Origin: Loripinus fragilis
Lineage: Eukaryota; Mollusca; Bivalvia; Lucinida; Lucinidae
Length of the DNA: 64,000 bases
Reading direction: 5' to 3'
Assembly: GCA_964019695.1 (NCBI GenBank)
Contig: OZ026515.1
Location: 141,977,549 to 142,041,548, forward strand
Shown here one piece after another: positions 1 to 10,100 of the stretch. Within the stretch, counting starts at the first letter, position 1, and every line of letters starts with the position of its first letter. The notes under the pieces were generated by a model, which ran no database searches, was not told the origin of the DNA, and saw only the letters and a list, made by a program, of their open reading frames with translations. The position numbers and the translations under genes are program-made.

Positions 1-280
1 GACCGGTATAACAACAGTCGGTAGAAAATGTAAACATCCGGTTCAGACCACGCTAATTTTCCGCTGGCTGAATACAGTTTATTTTTGGAAAATGACAATT
101 TTGACCCACAAGCTGCAAATATCAGCGTCAAGCCCGAAATTTGCATGCGTCAGATGACCCTGGAGACAATTTTAAGTTGCGTCAGACTACAAAATAGTGT
201 GTCAATGGCTTGGAAAATGCAGCCTTGGCAGAACACTGCCGGTAAAACAAAACAACAATAAAAGCACCGCAAGCACTGCA
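1..280. other. unassigned flank
   Basis: I see no gene, RNA or clear repeat here. It precedes the tandem-repeat element that starts near 281. Confidence 0.4.
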
Positions 281-1936
281 TAATACCCCATCACTGCTGG
301 GGGCACCAAAAGTTATTTTGTGAGATATATAATGCCTAAATAGCAACAGAACTGAGATAGACAGTGATATGACGTCCTTAGTCACCATATGTAAACTTTG
401 ATGGTCAACATATCTGTGAAGTTTCATTCAGATATTTCATATAGTAAAGGAACTACAGGTCAAAAACATTTTCCAGATTAATCAAGGGCGGATAACTCAT
501 GAACTGGAAAGGTAAGAGTGACGGTCCTTCGTTGTAAAATGTAACCTTTGCTGTTTAACATATCTGTGAAGTTTCATTCAGATATCATAAACAGTAAAAG
601 AATAACAGGCCAGAAACCATTTTTTAAAGGGAGAAAGGGCAGTAACTCCATCGAAAATGGTCGGATTTTGCCCATTAACAATCCCATATGACTCATCCCC
701 AATAACAATATGAATGCAAAATTTGAAAAAATTCTGTGCATAAATACTCAAGTTATCGGTCGGAAACAGTGAGCATGGACGGATGAAATGAACAACAGGT
801 CAAAAACCACTTCTCAGATAAATCAAGGGTGGATAACTCACAATCTGGGAAGGTAAGAGTGACGATCCTTACCCACAATATGTAACCTTTGATGGTCAAC
901 ATATCTGTGAAGTTTCATTCAGATACTCCATATAGTAAATGAACTACAGGTCAAAAACCATTTTTCAGATCAATCAAGGGCGGATAATTCATGAACTGGA
1001 AAGGTAAGGGTGACGGTCCTTACTAAAAATATGTAACCTTTGATGTTCAACATATCTGTGAAGTTTCATTCAGATATTCCATATAGTAAAACAAACTACA
1101 GACCAAAAACCAATTCTCAGATCAATCAAGGGTGGATAACTCACAATCTGGAAAGGTAAGAGTGACGATCCTTAGTCACAATATGTAACCTTTGATGATC
1201 AACATATCTGTGAAGTTTCATTCAGATTTTCCATATAGTAAATGAACTACAGGTCAAAAACCATTTTTCAGATCAATCAAGGGCAGATAACTCATGAACT
1301 GGAAAGGTAAGAGTGATGGTTCTTTGTCACAGTATGTAACCTTTAATGTGAAACATATCTGTAAAGTTTCATTTAAATATTCCACATAGTAAAGGAACTA
1401 CGGGTAAAAAACATTTTTAATTCAATCAAGGGCGAATAACTCACAAACGGGAAAGGTAAGAGTGACGGTTCTTAGTCACAATATGTTACCTTTGATGTGA
1501 AACATATCTGTGAAGTTATATTCAGATATTCCATAGAGTAAAGGAACAATAGGTCAAAAACCTTTTTTCAGACCTATCAAGGGCGTATAACTCACAAACT
1601 GGGAAGGTCAGAGTGACAGACCTTAGTCACAATATGTAACCTTTGATGTGCAACATATCTGTGAAGTTTCATTCAGATATCATGAGCAGTAAAGGAATAA
1701 CAGGCCAGAAACCATTTTTCCAACACGAAAAAGGGCAGTAACTCCGTTAAAAATGGACGGATTTTGCCCATTAACAATCCAATACCACTCATCGCCGATA
1801 ACAATATGTATGCAAAATTTGAAAAAATTCCGTGAATAAATACTCAAGTTATCGATCGGAAATGGTGAGCACGGACGGACGGACAGACACCGAAAGGTAT
1901 AACATAATACCCCGACACTAAAGTGTGGCGGGGTAT
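281..1936. repeat. tandem-core element (pearl/HINE-like) with ~151-bp units
   Basis: The landmark AACATATCTG recurs at about 407, 557, 898, 1049, 1201, 1352, 1501 and 1652, a spacing of 149-152 bp except for one 341-bp step. That longer step holds a second unit type (about 630-783) which recurs at 1727-1880, so the array has a higher-order arrangement. The right end carries GGACGG repeats and then a hairpin, 1907-1936, whose arms are TACCCCG and CGGGGTA. A related hairpin-like motif at 281-308 may be the other end. Core tandem repeats between short conserved flanks with a terminal hairpin are known from bivalve pearl and Helentron-associated (HINE) elements. That assignment is inference. Confidence 0.65.
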
Positions 1937-2598
1937 AAAAAATGTGTGAATCTCCGGCAAAATCAACAGATCAAAACACGTTTGCAGCCGATATTTTCGA
2001 TCGGCAATTGACAACACTGTAAGAGTCAAGCCCACATACATTGTTTCTACAATAATAATTGCCGTTGTTGTTGTCATCATCATGTCATCAAATCGGCGGA
2101 TACCCTTTGAATTATGCAATACAGCAATTAAGGAATATTATTTTAAGTTGTTTGCAACATATTTTGTATGTAGCATAGTGTCGATTCTTGCTCTGGAGGT
2201 GCAACAACATATGCTTAAAAAGGTAAACAATGCTTGTCCGAGTTTACCCTTTACCCATATTAAGGCCATGGTAAATTCGGACACAACTGTTTTTAGGTTT
2301 ATTGAGATTTTTTTTTTACTTTTTGGCAAAAATAAAGCATTCTGCATGTGCACTAAACAACTCTGTATGCGCTGGCTGTTTTTTGTTGTCATACGATCAT
2401 TGGGAATCTCACGATGGCTATGGGCAGAAGTGGCTTATTTTAAACTAGCCTGCGTTGGTAACTTGGCTTTCAAAGGAGACCAGTCTAGAAACGTCATCTG
2501 GCATGATAAGCATAACGATCTGGTAATAGGGTGGGTGCAAAATAAAGAAAGGGAAAACAACACAATGATAATTTTTTATTGATTTATTTACGGTGAAG
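1937..2598. other. non-coding stretch, no gene supported
   Basis: An open frame runs 2082-2582 (+), but its translation has no recognisable domain and biased low-complexity composition, so I do not call it a gene. Motifs of the form GTCCGAGTTTACC occur near 2238 and again near 3343 and 3359, on either side of the next element. Confidence 0.4.
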
Positions 2599-2599
2599 G

Positions 2600-3330
2600 C
2601 CCCTAACATTGCGCACTTAAGGCTTTTAACCTCCGTTGGATATAATAAGAAAGAAACAAAATTGAAAAAGTGTGCACAGCCAAATTGAGTAATCTATATA
2701 TATTATTTACATAGAGTTCAAAATGAAAAATATTTTCCCGATCTCTAGCAACATTGATTTGAAGTGCACAACCCCCCTGTTTTAGGATAGCGAAAATAGT
2801 CCCCTAACATTGCGCATCTTCTGCAAAATTTTCAATAACTTCTCTTTAATGAACTGCTTTTACAAAATATTCCAGGGAAAGTAACCCAAGGTTGTTCTCA
2901 ACAATTTACTTCAACAAAAACTTGATTCAAAATAAATAATTTGAAGTCTGGGTCATTTGAAATTTAGGTCTGAAAATTTTTATCAACTTTTGCAAATTTT
3001 TGTCGAAATCCTCCCCTGCTCAGCAGTGAAAGCTTAAAGTCAAAACCTTTGCCGTTTTTCTCTTTCCAAAAAACTTGATTCAAAATAAATAATTTGAAGT
3101 CTGGGTCATTTGAAATTTAGGTCTGAAAATTTTTATCAACTTTTGCAAATTTTTGTCGAAATCCTCCCCTGCTCAGCAGTGAAAGCTTAAAGTGAAAACC
3201 TTTTGCCGTTTTTCTCTTTCCAAAAGCAGCCTGATACTAAATATCAAAAAAGATTTTATCTGATTAAAAGTGGCATAGTCACTTGGGCTAGTGCCCAATG
3301 TTAGGGGACGCGCAATGTTAGGGGTAATGA
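2600..3330. repeat. candidate element bounded by CCCCTAACATTGCGC inverted motifs
   Basis: CCCCTAACATTGCGCA occurs at about 2601 and again at about 2801. Its reverse complement, GCGCAATGTTAGGGG, closes the block at about 3310-3325. This is compatible with a degenerate terminal-inverted-repeat element. No transposase frame is seen inside. Confidence 0.4.
2921..3226. repeat. two-copy tandem duplication, 153-bp unit
   Basis: Units 2921-3073 and 3074-3226 are nearly identical; I see only two or three differences, near the end of the unit. The high identity suggests a recent duplication. Confidence 0.85.
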
Positions 3331-3663
3331 AAACTGATAATGTCCGAGTTTACCGCCATGTCCGAGATTACCCTAATCTCCCCTAATCGGAGCCCAGTTC
3401 GGTGAATTTACGGACACCCAACCGACTCTGGGACAGTCTTCAGCACTTGTGAAAACAGTAATAAACCAGTAGTTTATTTTTTACCGGCTTTCATTAGTGG
3501 AGTTTTTACAGGCCCAAACCATTTTTTTTACCTTCACGAGCCTGGTGGCGGGGGTGGGGGCTTGTTTTCTGTTGTTGTTTTTCTGTACTGACCCAACAAC
3601 ATGAACAAGCAAGACAGTGCCTGTGCACTGACTGACAAGTTGCAAGGTGCCTGGCTGTTTTAC
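3331..3663. other. non-coding stretch next to a tentative exon
   Basis: No independent feature is seen. If the exon at 3664-3744 (-) is real, this is the start of its downstream intron. Confidence 0.3.
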
Positions 3664-3744
3664 CTGCGAAGCTATTGGCGCTAAAATTCTCTCAATAGAT
3701 TTGGTCTTTACTAGATTTGATAAGAGACCGTATGTCACATCCAT
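3664..3744 (-). CDS. tentative first coding exon of a vinculin/alpha-catenin-superfamily gene
   Basis: On the minus strand an ATG at 3744 opens 27 codons ending in ...PIASQ, followed at once by GTAAAA, a good 5' splice site in phase 0. The segment VKTKSIERILAPIASQ resembles the conserved N-terminal helix of vinculin (TKTIESILEPVAQQ type) and of alpha-catulin. Those proteins link cadherin or integrin adhesions to actin (vinculin, alpha-catenin) or scaffold Rho signalling (alpha-catulin). A possible 3' splice site (TTTTTACAG, about 3764-3772 on the minus strand) lies just upstream, so this could also be a second exon with 5' leader or coding sequence before it. The remaining exons would lie left of the window, or between the repeats at 0-3.6 kb, where I did not find them. 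One short exon is weak evidence; the superfamily is more likely right than any member. Confidence 0.42.
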
Positions 3745-4117
3745 TGCTTCTCCTAGGTTGCTGTAAAAATAAAATCTTCAATCCATTCTTCAACTTGAAG
3801 CGTCCCAGGAAACCTGTCGAAATTCACGAAGTTACTTCCCCTTGAAAAGCTGGTTTGTTATATTCGTACTCTTTGGAATTGATTTTTTGCACCTGAAATG
3901 ATAAAAAAAATATTCCTAAATTATTTTTATAATAGGTAATTGCAAAATAAAGACTAATAAAATAGATCCTAAAGGGAAAATACAGAAAGACATGTCGCGC
4001 GGCAACCCGACCGGATGTAAATAATTTTCCAAAATGGAGGGCGATTGACATGTCAAGATTTCTGTACTGAAATATTTGCTTTTCCCCTCATAAGTTGTCC
4101 GCAAATAGTATCGAATC
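3745..4117. promoter_or_regulatory. candidate bidirectional promoter / 5' leaders
   Basis: This 373-bp gap separates the tentative minus-strand exon from the RAB28 start codon. It contains CpGs in an otherwise CpG-poor region (around 3993-4012), an ETS-like CCGGATGT near 4010 and a YY1-like CAAAATGG near 4031. No TATA box is evident. The leader upstream of the RAB28 ATG must lie here. Shared promoter use is inference from the head-to-head geometry. Confidence 0.4.
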
Positions 4118-4192
4118 ATGTCAGATTCTGAGGATGAAGCACCTGACAAACAACTGAAAATAGTGATAATGGGAGACGGTGCCTCTGGCAAG
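4118..4192 (+). CDS. RAB28: RAB28 exon 1 (coding part)
   Basis: It codes for residues 1-25, an acidic N-terminus followed by [14 protein letters not shown], and ends in phase 0 before GTATTC. The ATG is chosen because it matches the family's MSDSE-type start. Confidence 0.93.
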
Positions 4193-7100
4193 GTATTCAA
4201 TCTAGAGAAGATGGGATATTTGACCAGTCTCTTGTCAGTCTTGATTCTGTGAAGTCCTGTACTGCGCCCATCACAAGTCCTGTACTTGCCTAAAATCATC
4301 ACTGAACTGATGGCGCTCTGTATGCAAGAGCTGTTCATATGGCCATGGGTCTCAGTCAGAAGTTTTTTTTCCCCTAAAAATTTCAAAATTCACTCTCCTC
4401 CGATAATGATCAGATTCTGATTGACAGAGTATTCTGCTTCTGCTTTGTACAGTGTAGGGCTAGTTACAGCGTTATACACCGGGGAGAGAGAGCGGCGTTG
4501 TCTAGTAACATCGTGTGAGAGCGTCTCTAAAGCTCTCGACTGTCTCAGCGCGAACAACTTCTGTATCCAGCTGGTTCCATTCAACTACAGTCCTCACAAA
4601 GAATGATTGTTTCAGTTGCTCAGTCTTACAGTTTTCTATGACAAAGCACCTGTTGTTATTTACGCTATGTCTATCCACTATGTTTTTTGAGATATGATCT
4701 GAATATTTCCTGGGTCTTATATGTCTTTTTGGTTTTTGTTGTTTTAGAAAATCATCTACAGGTATAGCCGGCACCAGCCCCTCGACCACTTTGTACATAA
4801 ACACTAGTCTGTTGAAGCTGCGCCGTTGTTCCAGTGATGACAGTTCTAATGTTTCCAACATTCGTGTGACACAACCTTCTTCTCGCGTTTTATAATTACC
4901 AGTGATGAAGCGAGCTGCTTGTCTCTGTACGCGTTCAAGTTTGTCGATGTCTTGTTTTAGGTATGGGTCCCATATGATTGATCCATAATCAAGCAGTGAT
5001 CTAACTAGTGTTGTGTAGGCACTTTTTCTACAATCTAAGGGAAAGCTTCTTAGATTCCGTCTGAGGAAGGCTAGAGTTGAGTTTGCTTTCTTGGTAGTTT
5101 TTGTAATTTGAGAATTCCATTTTAGGTTTTCGGTAAGTGTAATTCCGAGGTAAGGGTTCTCACTAACTTGTTGTAATATATGGTTACATAGGGAATAGAA
5201 GTGGGAAGATTTGTTATTTATACTCATAATGTAGCACTTCTTCGCATTGAACCTCATTCCCCATTTACTGGCCCATTTTTCAAGTTCTATCAGGTCCTGT
5301 TGTAAAATAGTGTGGTCCTCTTGTGATTCGATTTTCCTGTACAGAAGGCAATCATCCGCGAACAAGCGAACCTGTGATGATACGGCTAAAGGCAAGTCAT
5401 TTATATGGCACAAGAAAAGTAGGGGTCCTAAAACTGTCCCTTGGGGTACTCCTGAATCCACGGTAACTTTACTAGATGACTCCCCATCTACTACTACTTG
5501 CATATATCTTTTAGTAAGAAATGTTCTTAGCCAATGGTGGATAGATCCAGTTATTCCAAAGCTTTCTAATTTAGTCAGCAACTCCTCATGTGGTACAGTA
5601 TCAAAAGCTTTTGAAAAATCGAGGATGATAACATCTGTTTGTGAGCCTTCATCATGGAAGTGAAGTAGGTCGTTTAATGTTACTAGTAGCTGTGTTTCGC
5701 AGGAGTAGCCTGAGCGGAAGCCATGGTTTAGGTTAGTATGTTGTTCTTTTCAAGATGAGTCAATAGGTGCTTACATATAATATGCTCAAGCAACTTACGG
5801 GTAACTGATGTCAAAGAGACAGGGCGATAATTTTCTGCGAGATGTACATCTCCTTTCTTGAACACAGGAGATACGTTCGCGTTTGTCCAGTCTGTTGGTA
5901 ATTTCCCGCTGTCGATAGAATTCTGGAAGATTTCACTAAAGTCCTGGGGCTAGTTGGCTTGCACATTCTTTCAAGATAACATTTGAGATATTATCCGGTC
6001 CAATTGCTTTGGAAGTGTTTACTTTTCGGAGGAGTTTTTCAACTCCAGGCACTGTAATGGTAAGTCCGGGTAGTTCATACTTAAACTGTTTTGATAATTT
6101 TGATAGAACTTTATTTCCAGTTTTTGTGAAAACAGAGTAGAACTGCTCAACGAGAATCTGCGCTTTATTCTTACTTTCACCATGTAGGACTCCTTTAACT
6201 TTAAGTGAAGCAACACCGACATTATCCAGAGGTTTAGCTTTCACATAGCGCCAGAATGGCTTGCTGTTATTATTGTCAAAACCTTCCTGAATAGTATTGT
6301 TCACAAAATCCACTTCAGCCTTTTTGAATTCTCGTTTGCACAATTTTTGGTATTGTTTAAATTCTGACCACTGTTTCGATTTTTTTGCATGTCGATAAAG
6401 TCTTGCCTTGCGTTGGGTCATTCTTTTCAGATTCCTGTTGAACCAGGGGACAGTATTTTTCTTTTTGAAGATTTTTGAGGGAATAAAGTTATCCATTGCT
6501 TCTTGAATTCCGGTCTTAAAGGTATTCCAAAGTTCTTCAATGTTCTCTTTATTTTGAACCATTATAATAATATTGTGCGAGAGTTGTACACATGCTTTCT
6601 TAATCTCTTCCCAATTTGCTTTCGAGAATAAGTACACTTTCCTGGGTTTTTGTTTGTTATATATTGGTTTTACATCTGAATCAGTCACTACCATCGCATG
6701 ATCGCTAATACCTGGGATGCTCTGTGAGTTTTTGATAAGTGAGGGGTTATCTGTAAAAACTAAATCTAGCACATTTTCTTGGCGTGTGGGTTGGCTATGC
6801 ACTTGCGTGAGTCCATGCTCAATTGACAACTCAATCAATGATTTTTTAATTTCACGATAAGGCGCGTTTGGTCGAAATGTTAGTGTGTTCCAGTCTATGT
6901 CTGGGCAATTGAAATCACCTGCGAGCAGAATGTGTTTACTTTTGTTGCTTTCAGATTGTTTTTTCAGTGATGAATCCAAGTTTTTAATTTCATTCATATT
7001 CCTATGTGGCATGTAGAATGATGATAAATACAAGTCTTTGTTGTTTTTCATTTTTACTTTAGTCCAGGGTTTTACAGGACGCAATATCCTGCGTCTTATA

Positions 7101-10100
7101 CGCATAAATCATTAGGTAGGACCCGTTAATTCACCTTAACTGCGTCCGCTGGGACGCAGATGTGTTTGTTGTGCCTTTCATTCCCAAATTCCAAAGTTAT
7201 TTCGTAACGATTCGGGTTTTCCCATATTTACAGGCTATCTATAAATAAATAGGACAGATGCTCTTGTATTAAACTGCTGCACTGACCTCGTAGGTAAACG
7301 AGAAGTGAAAACATTCCTGCAAACATCGGCCGTGAAAAAAAGTCGTAAAATACCATGCTTTTTCTCAGGTCTGCTCTGCTAAAAAGCATGGAAAACGTAT
7401 ACTGATTTGTCCATCACTGACTTTGTGTATTGATTTTTTCGTAGTGTGAATAATCACTGACAACTCAGCCGACAGCTCAAGCGTGAAGGGCAATTATCTT
7501 GACAGTTTTCTTTCTTTTGTATATGCCAAATTACGTAACATTTTCACTTTGAAAGGCTCAAGTCGGCAAAGATAAAGGCAGAATAGATCAAAGATACCAG
7601 AGACTTCAGATAAGTGGAGACATGTAGACAGATAGATAGAATACAATGACAGCGATCATGTGTATTTCAAATTTACCAACCAAATTTCTCAGAATGGAAA
7701 GCAAGTAGCAGTCTGATCAGTGACTGTTTTTTTGTGTGTGTTTTATCTCAATTAGAGAACAGTCTGATCAGAGACTGTTTTTTTCTGTCTTCTGGGTGCA
7801 GCAATCTATCACTTCTCCCTATTTTCTCAAACTTCTCCCTATTCTCCCTATTTGTACTGGAGGGAGAAGTCACTCCCACCCTAAATTTAAGGGCTAGCTT
7901 GGTCCCTGCATATTATAGGGACAAGTTCAGCTTTTGTAAAAAAAGTGTATAGGATGGTAATATGTGTCCCTCAAAAATTTCAAATGGCCCCCAATTAATC
8001 AGAAGGGGGCCAAACATGGCCCTCAAAATTACTGACCTGGGGACAACACTGAGCCTTCAAGGAAGGATGAACTACCTTCCAAAATTCAAAGCTTATATAA
8101 AAAGATGGACCCCCAATTTCAATGATGAGACCCCTATCATATTCAAAGTTGAGTCCCAAGGACCCCCAAACATTCAACTTGGTGTAAAACCCTGCTTTAG
8201 TCCATTCAATTTCACAGTCAGTAACTAGTATACATAGAAAGAAAGAGTTGGCCAGATGTGAGAACTGGCAGTAGCTTCTTACTTGTTGGGTGTGAAATTC
8301 AGAATGGCAATAATGCACGGGACAGTCATTTGGAAGAAACTGGATGGTAGTTAGTATACACCGGTGATCACCGGTAATAAGTGAACAAGGGATACTGTAG
8401 GCTACATTATTAAAGTTTTATTTCTAGCAATAGCTGCATTACTGCTGAAAAATGTTGATGGGGATGTTAAGAATCAAATAAAGCAAGAACTACACATATT
8501 TGCTGGCATTATTGACAAATTTAGGTGTAGTTGCAAACAGAGTTGACATAAATCAGACTGCTTCTGCTGGAGGATAGGTGCAATCAAAAACCCTCTTAAC
8601 AATCGACAAACGCTAATCAAAATACGCTAGAAACATGCAGTGTTTTTGATTGCAATTTTTGTCGCCATTCAGACGACAAATGGCAATAGAAAACTGTTTC
8701 TAGCGATTTTTATCTACCTTAATCGATAGTATTAAGGTTTTGGATCACCGCCTATCCTGTGTGAATGTGGTCTGGATCATTCTTTGTGTTTTGTTTGATT
8801 TGATTCTTTACATCCCATCAACAATCTTTCAGATATAAAGGGACGGGTCTTCCTGGGTTGAACCAGTACTCAGCTATGATTAATGTTCTTGCTCTAGGAC
8901 ACAACGCAGTGAGGTCGGTGGGGCTTGACCCTGCAGCCCCTCGGTCAGTGGCTCTGCTCTCCCATGGTCTGGGTCTACACAATTTTTACAAAAGGTTTCA
9001 TTCAGGGTTAATCATTATACTTTTAGTAAGCAACATCTGACATGGGTCTACACTGTTAAAAAAGCAGAACATATACAAAATGGTTAATATAGGAGCCGAC
9101 GTTACTTTGTGGTCAGAGACTGTTAATGTTGTCGGGTCTCCAACAGTCCTGAAGGGGAAACGATAAATAGTTAATTAAAAAGCTCAAGTACCGCACGATG
9201 TGTTTTTTTATTTCCATGATGTCAGATCTAATAATTATAGCAAAGTTCATTTATGTCCCAGCCAATCATTAAGCATCAACATCTCAAGTATTAATTCAGT
9301 AGGCGCAGCTATAAAAATTACTTAAAGATATGGTCGGAGCCACTATTGCTGATGACAGAAACATAAATGAACTTTCCTTGAACAAGTGACATAAAATATA
9401 ATTGTAAGTGCTATTGAGAATAGTCAAAATGAAGTCTTTTTGAGGTGCCCAAGAACTTTCCTGAAGTATGAATACATCGATGACTCAACAGTGACCGACA
9501 CTCCTTCCAATCCATTAACAACAGTACAATTGCCAATTCTTTAAATTAGTCTCATTTCCATAACTGACTTGTAATGGATATGGACTGACATCATAATTGG
9601 ATGATTTCATGGTGGAGTCATGGCTGACGTCCTGGTGACAGCCATAACACTACCCTGATAGGTTAGCTACATGTGAGACCCGTGTCTTAACATTACTGCG
9701 GTCATTGTCGACGATAGATTCCTTCAGTTTACAATCAATTGCTCTATGTGACATTGACAAGAATCAAAACCAATATCAGCAGTGACTAGCATTTTTAGAC
9801 CTCATTGAAACTAGCAACACAAATCGCCAACAACAGAGAATGATTATGATATGGCAGGTGTTCATGAATGATACACCGAGTACATCAACATAATGACGGA
9901 TATCATCTATGACTGATATTTATGACTGATGTTTCATGTTGTATATGTTAACATAATAAGTGATATTATCTATGACTGATATCCTTGACTAGGCTAACAT
10001 AATGATGGACATCTATTGCTGATATCTATGACTGAGATCTGTAACTGATGTATTGAGTGTATCAATATAATGACTTACATCATAATTGACTGATATTTCT

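Larger units (their letters stand above)
4380..7110 (-). mobile_element. 5'-truncated, frameshifted non-LTR retrotransposon (Jockey/CR1-type)
   Basis: Read on the minus strand the block holds the C-terminal half of an APE-type endonuclease ([13 protein letters not shown], later GISDHAMVV) followed by a reverse transcriptase ([24 protein letters not shown]) and the usual C-terminal region. The N-terminal part of the endonuclease is missing, so the copy is truncated near 7105. At least two frameshifts, near 5750 and near 5940, break the single ORF. It sits antisense in RAB28 intron 1, about 190 bp after the exon 1 splice donor. Family placement is from motif style only. Confidence 0.88.

Noticed and set aside
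2082..2582. 166-codon open frame on the plus strand
   Set aside because: It has no recognisable domain and carries Phe/Ile-rich low-complexity stretches typical of translated AT-rich DNA. No splice or promoter context supports it.
7962..8318. Overlapping open frames on both strands in RAB28 intron 1
   Set aside because: They are antiparallel frames over a sequence rich in GGGCC/CCCAA words, with no family resemblance and no start context.
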